In this document: piece by piece, positions 7,158-15,361 of the stretch
How positions within the stretch are numbered: position 1 is the first letter of the stretch
Layout of the letters: each line of letters starts with the position of its first letter
DNA from: Firmicutes bacterium UBA5010
GTDB lineage: Bacteria > Bacillota > Clostridia > Tissierellales > Sedimentibacteraceae
Reading direction: 5' to 3'
DNA: 38,957 nucleotides
NCBI GenBank assembly: GCA_002396645.1
Contig: DGYI01000026.1
Span: 6,232 to 45,188 of the forward strand
Notes under the pieces: generated by a model
The model's input: only the letters and a program-made list of their open reading frames with translations
Databases searched by the model: none
Told to the model about the DNA's origin: nothing
Position numbers and translations under genes: made by a program

Positions 7158-7844
7158 ATGCCTAAGATTTTAATATGTGATGATGAAGAGGGGCTTCGTG
7201 CTGTACTAAGAAGGTATGCGACTTTTGAAGGACATGAGGTAACAGAGGCATGTGACGGCATGGAAGCAGTTAATTTGTGCAAAACAAACAGTTTTGACAT
7301 TATTATTATGGATATAATGATGCCCGAGCTTGATGGCTTCTCTGCGGTAAAAGAGATACGCAAAAGCTCCGACACTCCTGTTCTGATGCTTTCAGCCCGA
7401 GGAGAAGAGTATGACAGACTGCATGGTTTTGAGGTCGGTGTGGACGATTATGTTGTAAAACCCTTCTCTTCCAAAGAAATAATGATGAGAGTCAATGCAA
7501 TTTTAAGAAGGGCGTCAAAAATCAATTCTGCCATACAGGATGAGGAAGGACATATTATTTTTGAGAAGCAGGGATTCAAGGTAGATTTGACTGCTTATAA
7601 GGTGTTTGTAGATGGTGTGCAAGTGAATATGGCTCCAAAAGAATATGATTTATTATTTTTTCTGATTCGAAATAAAAATATCGCCGTTCCTCGTGAAAAA
7701 ATCCTCACGGAAGTATGGGGTTTTGATTACTATGGGGATGACAGGACTCTGGATACACATATAAAGCTGCTAAGAAAATCTCTCGGACAATATGCCGGTT
7801 TAATAAAAACATTGAGAGGATTGGGGTACAGATTCGATGGATAA
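7158..7844 (+). CDS. OmpR-family response regulator
   Basis: This 228-residue regulator has a receiver domain (1-115) with acidic pocket D8-D9, phospho-acceptor D52 in MDIMMPELDG, and K101 in VVKPF, and a winged-helix DNA-binding domain ending with LRGLGYRFDG. I start it at ATG 7158 because AGGAGG sits about 8 nt upstream; a GTG at 7149 overlaps that ribosome site. The stop overlaps the next gene by 8 nt, so regulator and kinase are translationally coupled. Its position right after the VTC-DUF4956-CotH genes suggests that it controls them. The 11-bp-spaced repeats at 3447-3465 are a candidate binding site. Confidence 0.96.
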   Translation: MPKILICDDEEGLRAVLRRYATFEGHEVTEACDGMEAVNLCKTNSFDIIIMDIMMPELDGFSAVKEIRKSSDTPVLMLSARGEEYDRLHGFEVGVDDYVVKPFSSKEIMMRVNAILRRASKINSAIQDEEGHIIFEKQGFKVDLTAYKVFVDGVQVNMAPKEYDLLFFLIRNKNIAVPREKILTEVWGFDYYGDDRTLDTHIKLLRKSLGQYAGLIKTLRGLGYRFDG

Positions 7845-9138
7845 GATAAAATTAAAATGGAGAATATTTTCATTTCTGCTTGGATTTTGTGCACTTCTGA
7901 TAATTATGCTATGGATGTTTCAAACTGTATTTTTGTTTGACATGTATAAATTTGTACGGTCAAAGGAAATTGACAGCGCGATTTCATATATTAAAAAAAA
8001 TATCAACAATACGGAGCTTCCATCAATATTAAACGAATTGATGAATGAAAAGGAAATCATGGTGACCAAGACCAATGACTTCGCACCTTTGCCAGTACCT
8101 ATAAGAGATGACAGAGGCAGACGAATGCAGGAAACCGTAACTAAAACAAAAATTTTTACACTTGATAACGGAACTAAGCTGTCACTGACATTTCATGCTA
8201 TTATTACGCCTGTTAATGCAACTGTAAATACCATCAAGCTTCAGCTTTATGTTATTACAGGAATAATGATTGCAATGTCTGTTACCTTGGCAATAATTAT
8301 TGCAAAAAAAATATCCAGACCTATAGAAGATATAAACAAAAGTGCAAAGACATTGTCAAAGGGAAACTACGATGTTATATTCAATGCAAAAAACTTTTTA
8401 GAAATCAGCGAGCTTTCAGATACTCTTAATGCTATGGCAAAAGAATTGTCCAAAGTTGAGTCCTTAAGACGTGAGCTCATGGCAAATGTATCACATGATT
8501 TGCGTACTCCCTTGAGTCTTATATACAGCTATGCGGAGATGATGCATGATTTTCCGGAAGAAATATCTAAAGAGCAGTCTCAGATAATTATGGATGAAGC
8601 TAAAAGATTAAGTTCTCTGGTTAATGATATTCTTGATTTTACAAAAATAGAAAAAGGGTTGGATTCAATTAACAAAACCAAGTTTAATATAACAGAAGTC
8701 TTGAGTATGATTGCCTATCGCACATCAAAGCTGGTGGAACAAAAAGGATATTCTATAAATTTTGAATATGAAAGAGAATATTTTGTATATGCGGATGAAG
8801 TTAAAATTTCACAGGCTTTTTACAATATGCTGATTAATGCCGTAAACTACTGCGGAGATGATAAGCATATAGAAATAATACAATATATATCTGATGATGA
8901 TAAGCTAAAGATAGATATAATCGATCACGGTCAAGGTATATCATCTGAAGAATTGCCGTACATTTGGGACAGATATTATAAATCGGATAAATCTCATAAG
9001 CGCGGTGTGACGGGAAGCGGGTTAGGCTTGTCAATTGTCAAAAAGATATTTGAACTTCACAATATAGAGTACGGAGTGGACTCCGAATTGGGAAAAGGAA
9101 GTGTATTCTGGTTTAAATTTGAAAGTCCTGAGCTGTAA
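7837..9138 (+). CDS. Membrane sensor histidine kinase, partner of the preceding regulator
   Basis: This 433-residue kinase has two membrane spans (about 10-33 and 136-157) enclosing a ~100-residue outer sensor segment. A HAMP linker begins at KKISRPIEDI, a HisKA domain carries H220 in NVSHDLRTPL, and a HATPase domain shows the N box (NMLINAVNY), G1 (DHGQGI) and G2 (GSGLGLSI). All catalytic boxes are intact. The outer segment has no recognisable ligand-binding fold; it is rich in charged residues (PVPIRDDRGRR). It overlaps the regulator gene and is the last gene of the cassette. No terminator was seen after it; the next gene has its own strong promoter. Confidence 0.95.
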   Translation: MDKIKLKWRIFSFLLGFCALLIIMLWMFQTVFLFDMYKFVRSKEIDSAISYIKKNINNTELPSILNELMNEKEIMVTKTNDFAPLPVPIRDDRGRRMQETVTKTKIFTLDNGTKLSLTFHAIITPVNATVNTIKLQLYVITGIMIAMSVTLAIIIAKKISRPIEDINKSAKTLSKGNYDVIFNAKNFLEISELSDTLNAMAKELSKVESLRRELMANVSHDLRTPLSLIYSYAEMMHDFPEEISKEQSQIIMDEAKRLSSLVNDILDFTKIEKGLDSINKTKFNITEVLSMIAYRTSKLVEQKGYSINFEYEREYFVYADEVKISQAFYNMLINAVNYCGDDKHIEIIQYISDDDKLKIDIIDHGQGISSEELPYIWDRYYKSDKSHKRGVTGSGLGLSIVKKIFELHNIEYGVDSELGKGSVFWFKFESPEL

Positions 9139-9190
9139 AATGAGACTTGATAAGTATGAGTAAATGCAAACACAAGCTCTCAAAAATTAT

Positions 9191-9219
9191 TTGCAATTAT
9201 TTCCTTTAGTGAATATAAT
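9191..9219 (+). promoter_or_regulatory. Promoter of the duplicated PAS-AraC regulator
   Basis: TTGCAA (9191-9196) and a perfect TATAAT (9214-9219) are separated by 17 bp, about 90 bp ahead of the start codon. Confidence 0.75.
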
Positions 9220-9308
9220 ATTAGCTAATAAAAGCCAAGTGTAAAATATCAGGCATAAAAGTATTTTAATTATCTAATGAATTTCAAGCCTGAAAGGAGG
9301 ATAAGCAA

Positions 9309-10889
9309 ATGAACGAGAATGAGCTTTGCAGTCAAAAATCTGATTCCTTTAATATGCCTGCGGCTAAATGGGATTGCTTGTTTTCTGTTCTTGAACTTTT
9401 CCCAATTCCGCTGGAAGTTTTCTCGCCTGATGGTTTAAGTATGTTTGTCAATAAGGAATTTTTGAATTTTTTCCGAATTTCTGACGCAGAACAGATTGTG
9501 GGAAAATTCAATATTTTAAATGATACATATATCAATCGGAAGCTTGAGCTGAGCGACTATCTTCAACGGGTATTTTCAGGCGAGATTCTATACTTTTATG
9601 ACCTCAGAGTTCCTTCAGAGGAGATGGACAGACGTTATAAAGGGAGAAAAAGCAGTCTTTCGGAAAATGATATGTACCAGGATATAACCTGTTTTCCATT
9701 ATGGAATGAAGATAAGTCAATTTCATGTATTGTGGCATTATTTATGACTAAACATGTGTATCAGTCACGATTGGATGTCATGAAGGCAAAAGAATATATT
9801 GACGAGCATTGGCATGATGACTTTGATTCGGATAATATTGCCAGTGAAGTCGGCTTGAGCTCCGATCATTTAATACGTTTGTTCAGAAAATTTATCGGTA
9901 TGACACCCTATAGCTATTATCAGGAAATTAAAATTGAAAAAATCAAAGAGGCTTTGCAAAATAAAACTCTTAGCATACGTGAGGCATTTACCTCGTGCGG
10001 GACGGATTACAGCGGAAATTTTGCTGAAATTTTTAAACGCAGACTTGGGATGACACCAACTCAATACAGGAAAAATCTTGCTGATGTTTCTGAGCAAAAT
10101 TCAAAATATAATACCGAGTTTCATAAACAAGCATTATATTCGGATCGGCAAGGACTTATCTCTGAATCAAATAACCGGCTTTTTCAAATAGCCGAGCTAT
10201 TTCCTATTCCTATACAGATATTCAAACGCAACGGAGATATAGTTTTTATCAATGAGTCTGTGCTCAAAGCATGGAATGTTCTTGATTCATCGTTGATTTT
10301 AGGAAAATACAATCTTATTAAAGACTCTTTAGTAAATGAACAGTTTGGATTAAGTGAGCATATTCGCAGAATTTTTCGCGGAGAAATTGTTCTGATACAG
10401 GATATAAGAATACCTCTGGAAAAGTTTTGGGAATGGTATAATATAAGAAGCACTGCTTATGATACTGAAATAATCTATACAGATATTCTTAATTTCCCTG
10501 TTTGGGGAGAAGATAAAAGAATAGCGTATATTGTAAGCATTTTCTTGACAAGCAGATTATATCAGGGAAGAACGGATATAACAAAAGCAAAGGAGTATCT
10601 TGAAAACCACTGGCGGGAGGAATTCGATACAGCAAATCTTGCACAGGCAGTCTGCCTAAGTCCATCACAGCTTGCGCGGCTGTTTAAAAAGCATACGGGA
10701 ACTACCCTGTACAATTATTATCAGGATATTAAGATAAATCGTCTTAAGGAAGCACTGCGGGATAAAAATCTAAGTATCGCTGAAGCTTTTATATCCTGCG
10801 GCTTTACATATTCGAGTAATTGTGCAAGATTTTTTAAGGAAAAAGTTGGCATGACACCATCTCAGTACAGAAAAATAATAGGAAAATAG
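9309..10889 (+). CDS. Tandemly duplicated PAS-AraC transcription regulator
   Basis: This 526-residue protein consists of two homologous modules, each a PAS-like sensor domain followed by an AraC-type double helix-turn-helix. Module 1 spans about 25-258, with PAS start FPIPLEVF at 31 and GMTPTQYRKNL at its end. Module 2 spans about 292-526, with FPIPIQIF at 298 and GMTPSQYRK at its end. The offset is 267 residues. Both DNA-binding domains look intact, with two helix-turn-helix units each. AraC proteins normally work as dimers of one module, so this could be a covalent pseudo-dimer. A perfect AAGGAGG precedes the ATG. It lies upstream of the surface operon, which it may control. No membrane segment is present, so the signal should be cytoplasmic. 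Confidence 0.88.
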   Translation: MNENELCSQKSDSFNMPAAKWDCLFSVLELFPIPLEVFSPDGLSMFVNKEFLNFFRISDAEQIVGKFNILNDTYINRKLELSDYLQRVFSGEILYFYDLRVPSEEMDRRYKGRKSSLSENDMYQDITCFPLWNEDKSISCIVALFMTKHVYQSRLDVMKAKEYIDEHWHDDFDSDNIASEVGLSSDHLIRLFRKFIGMTPYSYYQEIKIEKIKEALQNKTLSIREAFTSCGTDYSGNFAEIFKRRLGMTPTQYRKNLADVSEQNSKYNTEFHKQALYSDRQGLISESNNRLFQIAELFPIPIQIFKRNGDIVFINESVLKAWNVLDSSLILGKYNLIKDSLVNEQFGLSEHIRRIFRGEIVLIQDIRIPLEKFWEWYNIRSTAYDTEIIYTDILNFPVWGEDKRIAYIVSIFLTSRLYQGRTDITKAKEYLENHWREEFDTANLAQAVCLSPSQLARLFKKHTGTTLYNYYQDIKINRLKEALRDKNLSIAEAFISCGFTYSSNCARFFKEKVGMTPSQYRKIIGK

Positions 10890-10894
10890 AATAA

Positions 10895-10938
10895 AAAAAT
10901 ATCCCTTCAATCATAGAATTGAAGGGATATTTTTATTA
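10895..10938 (+). terminator. Terminator of the PAS-AraC regulator gene
   Basis: A 16-bp perfect stem (10895-10910 with 10919-10934) with an 8-nt loop ends in a U-run just after the stop codon. Confidence 0.92.
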
Positions 10939-10996
10939 CATAGGAAAGTTCTCTTTCTTATGCAATAAATGAAGAATAGGAATGATTCTTCCATAG

Positions 10997-11018
10997 AGTG
11001 AACGAAGTTCACTTTTTT
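10997..11018 (+). terminator. Second terminator-like hairpin with no gene before it
   Basis: AGTGAAC (10997-11003), a GAA loop and GTTCACT (11007-11013) are followed directly by six T in all. It lies about 60 bp after the first terminator with no coding frame in between. It could end a short RNA or act as an attenuator for the PAS gene downstream. Confidence 0.6.
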
Positions 11019-11052
11019 ATGCGTATGATTGAATAAAATTGAGCGCTCATTC

Positions 11053-11074
11053 GGTATTGCCGTAATGCCTTTTT
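11053..11074 (+). terminator. Third terminator-like hairpin ahead of the orphan PAS gene
   Basis: GGTATT (11053-11058) pairs with AATGCC (11064-11069) through one G-U pair and a 5-nt loop, followed by TTTTT. It is weaker than the two hairpins before it. Its place about 30 nt before the next gene fits an attenuator as well as a terminator. Confidence 0.4.
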
Positions 11075-11107
11075 ATGTAAAATGAAGATGAATTCAGAAT
11101 AAATGAG

Positions 11108-11605
11108 GTGATTATACTGAAAAGGGAAGAGTCAAGGAGGCAGCATTTTGCTAATCTTGTCTTAATGCAAAAGGATATTGAAAAAGAGCTTACTGAACAG
11201 GATAAATTTATAAAGCAGTTTCAATTATTTGCTCAAGATAAAGATGAGTTTTTGTCCATGATTAACATTTTTTCATGTCCTATTGCTATATTCGAAAGGG
11301 GAGGAGCTTTAATAAATGTGAACAGTGCTATGATTGAGAATACTGATATTAAGACAGAAGATATATATGGCAGAAAAATAAATTTCTTGGATCGCGTCAC
11401 TAATGAAAACTATGCTATTCTTGAGGCGACAGAGGGGGTGTTTTATGGGAAAACCGCTCTTCTGAGCCGGCTTTCATATCCGCTTCAGCTGTTTTGCAGA
11501 AGTTCAGTGTTTTCAGTCTCATATGAGTATCATAGTGTTCTTTTGTTTCCTATCCCGGATGACAAAGGACTTATCCCTTCCGGGGTGGTTATGCTGATGA
11601 AATAA
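11108..11605 (+). CDS. Orphan PAS-domain protein
   Basis: This ~165-residue protein opens with a charged, probably helical segment and then a single PAS-like domain (CPIAIFERGGALINVNSAMI, about residues 57-76) that runs to the end. The domain resembles the PAS halves of the duplicated regulator upstream, in the same order of strands and in the closing hydrophobic strand, but no DNA-binding domain follows. The start is uncertain. GTG 11108 is the most upstream usual start but overlaps the only GAGGTG site. CTG 11117 has better spacing, and ATG at codon 20 lacks a ribosome site. It may modulate the neighbouring regulator or be the remnant of a related PAS-AraC gene. Confidence 0.65.
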   Translation: MIILKREESRRQHFANLVLMQKDIEKELTEQDKFIKQFQLFAQDKDEFLSMINIFSCPIAIFERGGALINVNSAMIENTDIKTEDIYGRKINFLDRVTNENYAILEATEGVFYGKTALLSRLSYPLQLFCRSSVFSVSYEYHSVLLFPIPDDKGLIPSGVVMLMK

Positions 11606-11613
11606 TGAGAAAA

Positions 11614-11712
11614 AATCACCCTAAAAATCATACCTCAAATCATCCTGAGGGTGATTACAATATTAAATTCAATTTATATAATATTAGCATGATTTTGGCA
11701 GGGGCGAATCAT
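11614..11712 (+). promoter_or_regulatory. AATCA-element array and promoter of the surface operon
   Basis: AATCA begins at 11614, 11626 and 11638, exactly 12 bp apart, each followed by a C/T-rich tail ending in CCT. A reversed copy (GGGTGATT, ending 11656) closes a 9-bp inverted repeat. A TATAAT at 11677-11682 has only a poor -35 (TTACAA at 11655). A further inverted pair, ATGATT (11689-11694) and AATCAT (11707-11712), flanks the predicted start of transcription. This looks like an activator-dependent promoter with regulator sites on both sides. Confidence 0.45.
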
Positions 11713-11800
11713 TTTTAATGTTTGCAAAAATTATGCGAACAAAGCAGACAATTATAAGGCTTCATTAAGAAAATAAAAAGTTTTAAAGGAGAAAATTAAT

Positions 11801-13648
11801 ATGTTAAAAAATTCAAAAACAAATCTGACGAGAAAATTTTTATCAGGACTTCTTGTATTGCTTATACTTCTCAGCATAATACCAATAACTGCTTATGCCG
11901 GTGTTGAGCCGCCGGCTTCATTTGGTGCACCAAAACATTTTGGTGCAAGTTTCAATTACAGCAGTTTTAAGTTTTATATAGCTGCTCCTGATGACATGCG
12001 TGAATATATGGAAAAACGAGCAGCAGAAAATCCGGATTATAGCGGGCTGTATATATATTATCAAGTAGATTGCAAAATTAATGATGGAAATTGGCAATAT
12101 ACTTCAGACTGGGATTCTCCGGAAACTGCTCCAAAAGCTCAGCATCATAACGGTGAATTGAACGGAAGCTTTTCACATGGCAAATACTATGCTTCACCGG
12201 GATATGGTTATTTTTCGCATATACTCCCTGATAATGAGGCAGAAGCTAAAAAAATTGAAGATATGGGCTGGGACTATTTTAAAAACAATAAGATTACATT
12301 TAGGGCACGCTTTGCACATTCATTTGATGGGAAAACCTATGTACTGTCCCCTTGGTCCAAGGAATTTGTTTTATCTGCCAATGTTAAGCTTGATACGGAG
12401 AAGATGATAAATCATGCACCGGTGCTTAAAGAGGCTGTGGTTGAGATGCGTGGAACTACTCCATATATGGCAATCAGAGTAGAGAAGCCTCCGGTAGATA
12501 TAGGAGAATTAAATGTTGCCACAGGAGGAAGTGTGGCTACGGAAATATGGCTCAGAAAAATAGGTGATAAAGAATACAAGAACATACATTATTGGTGGGT
12601 TTCTGATGAGTATGTATTGTTTGATGTCAGAACTTATTTTGATGATTACAACGATAACTATGAAGAAGCGGCATTTGAAATTAAGACTAGATATAGACTT
12701 GATTTGAGAGAATATAGGCAAGAAAATGTCAATAGCACGACTTCTGTTGACATTTACAGTCCTTTCTCGAATGTGATCTCTCATAATATGCCTGCGTGGA
12801 GCGATGCTTCATCATGGGCTGCGGGAGAATTAAAAAAAGCTGATGACATGGGATTAATTCCAGATATGTTAAAGGGTGCAGATATGAGAAAGCCAATTAC
12901 TCGTAAGGAATTTGCCGCAGTGTCTGTAAAGCTGTACGAGAAATTGTCAGGTAATACTGCTGTAGCTGCTGCAGTAAATCCTTTTAAGGATACCAGCGAC
13001 ATAGAGGTATTAAAAGCATATAACGTAGGAGTAACTGATGGTATATCAAGTGATAAGTTTGATCCGGATAAGATACTCAACCGTGAACAGGCAGCAACTA
13101 TGCTGACTCGTGTATTTAAAAAAACTTTTGTGAAAGATTGGTCTTTAAAAGAAGATAGTAAGTTTACATTTAACTATACTATGCCGCCAAAATTTGCAGA
13201 TGATGCGAAAATATCAGATTGGGCAAAGCCATCTGTATACTTCATGGCTGCACATGAAATTATCAAGGGCATTGATAATAATAACAATTTTGGACCGAGA
13301 GCAATAACAAGTGCTGAACAAGCTAATAATTATGCCAGTGCAACAAGAGAGCAGTCTATTATCATCTCAATGCGTATGGCTGAGAATCTTGATGAAACAG
13401 ATGCTAAAGAGATAATACCTCTTACATCCGTTAAAGCTGAAGAGACTAAAAAAACGGAAATATTATCAGATTCAGGACTTGTATCGGATGAGTGGCTGGC
13501 AGGCTTTTGGGATTCCAATACAAATGCTGATTTGAGTCTGGATTTTATGTATGAATTCAAAGCAGATGGAGCTTATTATGTTATACTGTCCTCTTTGTGG
13601 AAAGGGGCTCGTACCGCGACATATTATGAAGGAAAATATAAAAATTAA
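11801..13648 (+). CDS. SLH-domain surface protein with truncated lipocalin-like C-terminus
   Basis: This 615-residue secreted protein has a signal peptide (about 1-33, cleavage near AYAG). A ~290-residue N-terminal region predicted as beta-sandwich modules of unknown type is followed by three SLH repeats (about 331-375, 392-435 and 461-515). SLH domains bind secondary cell-wall polymer. The first two repeats keep the basic motif (ITRKEF, LNREQA), but the third reads ITSAEQ. The last ~55 residues match the beginning of the C-terminal domain of the 375-residue protein at 15362 (LAGFWD...FKADGAYY...GKYKN against LAGKWV...FKSDGSYE...GKYSV), then stop. It heads the surface operon. AAGGAG lies upstream of the ATG. 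Confidence 0.87.
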   Translation: MLKNSKTNLTRKFLSGLLVLLILLSIIPITAYAGVEPPASFGAPKHFGASFNYSSFKFYIAAPDDMREYMEKRAAENPDYSGLYIYYQVDCKINDGNWQYTSDWDSPETAPKAQHHNGELNGSFSHGKYYASPGYGYFSHILPDNEAEAKKIEDMGWDYFKNNKITFRARFAHSFDGKTYVLSPWSKEFVLSANVKLDTEKMINHAPVLKEAVVEMRGTTPYMAIRVEKPPVDIGELNVATGGSVATEIWLRKIGDKEYKNIHYWWVSDEYVLFDVRTYFDDYNDNYEEAAFEIKTRYRLDLREYRQENVNSTTSVDIYSPFSNVISHNMPAWSDASSWAAGELKKADDMGLIPDMLKGADMRKPITRKEFAAVSVKLYEKLSGNTAVAAAVNPFKDTSDIEVLKAYNVGVTDGISSDKFDPDKILNREQAATMLTRVFKKTFVKDWSLKEDSKFTFNYTMPPKFADDAKISDWAKPSVYFMAAHEIIKGIDNNNNFGPRAITSAEQANNYASATREQSIIISMRMAENLDETDAKEIIPLTSVKAEETKKTEILSDSGLVSDEWLAGFWDSNTNADLSLDFMYEFKADGAYYVILSSLWKGARTATYYEGKYKN

Positions 13649-13665
13649 GTTTTAAGGAGATGAGT

Positions 13666-14433
13666 ATGAAATACAGATTATTTATAGTCTTTACGCTCAT
13701 TATGGTACTGCTTGCAGTTGTCGGCTGTGGGAAGAATGCTGAAATTTCAAAGCAATTGAGTGCTGAAGGAAGCGATCAAAAAACATCCGAGCAATCTAAT
13801 AGCGAAACACCAAATATTCCCGATCTTTCCGGTATGCTTATGAAAGAGGGCTGGCCAACTGATAAGGTTCCGAGTGAATTGATGGAATATACCGAGGGAA
13901 AGGTAAAAAATTCCGGAGGTGAAGATGATGATTATATCATCGATGTTGAGGAAACAAACGAAGAAGCATTTGCAAATTACATTGATAAGCTTAAAAGTTC
14001 AGGCTGGATTATAAGCGGAAGCGGGGAAGAATCAGAAGCTATCATGGGACTATATACGGTAAATTTTAACTGGATGGATTCATCTTCCAAATGGCTTAGA
14101 ATTAATGTGCAAAAAGATAAGGAAGGAGAATGGTCCTTTGATAAAATTCCGCCTGACATACTTCAACCTGAAAAAGGTACACTTGTAGGAGGAACAGCTG
14201 TTTTGGAGCAGACAGAAAGCATATGGTATTTTAACTATACCTACGATGGGATTGATGAAAAAGCCGCAAAGGAATATATGCAATTTCTCATAGAAAATGG
14301 CTGGAGCGGTGATGATACCTTTGTAAGCAAGAGCTTTGAGTGGAAAGGCAAGACTTATGGTGCGGATATTGAAGTGTATGAAACGCTGGAGACCAGAACT
14401 ACCTTTACATGCAATTTTTATCTCGGCGGATAA
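13666..14433 (+). CDS. Surface lipoprotein with two similar halves
   Basis: This ~255-residue protein has a lipoprotein signal (hydrophobic stretch then VVGCG, lipidated Cys near residue 18-20), a Ser/Asn/Glu-rich linker and two comparable alpha/beta halves. Each half contains an acidic strand-rich part followed by a helix ending in a Gly-Trp motif (ANYIDKLKSSGW and KEYMQFLIENGW). I do not recognise the family. I start at ATG 13666 because AAGGAG is about 6 nt upstream; the ATG at 13660 touches that ribosome site. It sits 17 nt after the SLH gene and 21 nt before the next lipoprotein gene, so it is clearly in the same operon and probably acts in the cell wall. Confidence 0.75.
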   Translation: MKYRLFIVFTLIMVLLAVVGCGKNAEISKQLSAEGSDQKTSEQSNSETPNIPDLSGMLMKEGWPTDKVPSELMEYTEGKVKNSGGEDDDYIIDVEETNEEAFANYIDKLKSSGWIISGSGEESEAIMGLYTVNFNWMDSSSKWLRINVQKDKEGEWSFDKIPPDILQPEKGTLVGGTAVLEQTESIWYFNYTYDGIDEKAAKEYMQFLIENGWSGDDTFVSKSFEWKGKTYGADIEVYETLETRTTFTCNFYLGG

Positions 14434-14454
14434 TTCCAAAAGGAGATATGAATT

Positions 14455-15321
14455 ATGAAAAAGGTAGTGTTGTCAATACTTGCTATTACTCTTCTGCTAT
14501 TACTTTCTTCATGCGGAATAGTACTGAAAGAAGATGATGAGGATAATTCCATTATTCTTCCCGGCGGCCCCTCAAAAGGAAGTGAAACGGATGAGTCTTC
14601 GGATAAGAAAGCTGAGGATGAATCTGAGCATAAAAGTACCATATATCCGCCCAGTATATTTGCAATTGAGGCGTCAGGCACCTGCAGACAGGAACTGGCA
14701 CCCGGATATTATGCAGATTATGAATGTGAATTTTATGCAGATAAGCTCGATGAAACTACAAATCAGTCTGCATCGGGGCAATATACAGGTGTATTCTGGA
14801 TGAAGACTACGATTGATACAGGAGAATATCTTAAGGAGCTTCTGAAAAATGTTCCTGTGGAAATGTCGTTTGATGCAGGCGGAGAAGGTATCTGTGATTA
14901 TATTAATGTTATCGTGATGAATGGCTTTGAACGGGAGTCAATAGGCGGAAACTATGTTATACCTGATAAAAGCGGAGCAGAGATTACTCCATCAAACGAT
15001 ACTCTTGCAGCCAGAGGAAGTTTTACAGCTGAGCTTATAGACGCATATTTAGATGCAAAGGCACAAGGCGCGGCAGGAGAAAAGCTGGAGCACAATGACA
15101 ATAAGGGCGAAAGTGCAGAAATAGATTTTATAATCCATATAGAGCCGGATCCTGATTTTACGGCAACCAAACGTAAAGTCAAATTATATTTCAGTATGTC
15201 CGGAGGAATGCAGATTACTTTAGAGGGTGTGCTGCACCGTTTACCCGGTTATTCGGAGGATTTAAAGGCATATACCAGCCAGGGCAAGCGAGAAGCAATA
15301 CTTAATAAGCATCTTGAATGA
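14455..15321 (+). CDS. Surface lipoprotein of unknown function
   Basis: This 288-residue protein has a classic lipobox (LLLSSCG, Cys near residue 20) followed by a Ser/Glu/Lys-rich linker to about residue 62. The rest is mostly beta-strand, with two Cys (TCRQE and YECEF) that could form a disulfide and a closing GMQITLEGVLHRLPGY segment. I recognise no family. It is the third gene of the surface operon, 40 nt ahead of the SLH plus lipocalin-like gene. Lipid anchoring on the outer face of the membrane suggests that it works with the SLH proteins, either as an assembly factor or as a ligand-binding partner. Confidence 0.72.
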   Translation: MKKVVLSILAITLLLLLSSCGIVLKEDDEDNSIILPGGPSKGSETDESSDKKAEDESEHKSTIYPPSIFAIEASGTCRQELAPGYYADYECEFYADKLDETTNQSASGQYTGVFWMKTTIDTGEYLKELLKNVPVEMSFDAGGEGICDYINVIVMNGFERESIGGNYVIPDKSGAEITPSNDTLAARGSFTAELIDAYLDAKAQGAAGEKLEHNDNKGESAEIDFIIHIEPDPDFTATKRKVKLYFSMSGGMQITLEGVLHRLPGYSEDLKAYTSQGKREAILNKHLE

Positions 15322-15361
15322 AAAAGAATAAATTTTGATTAATATTTTTAGGAGGTAATAA

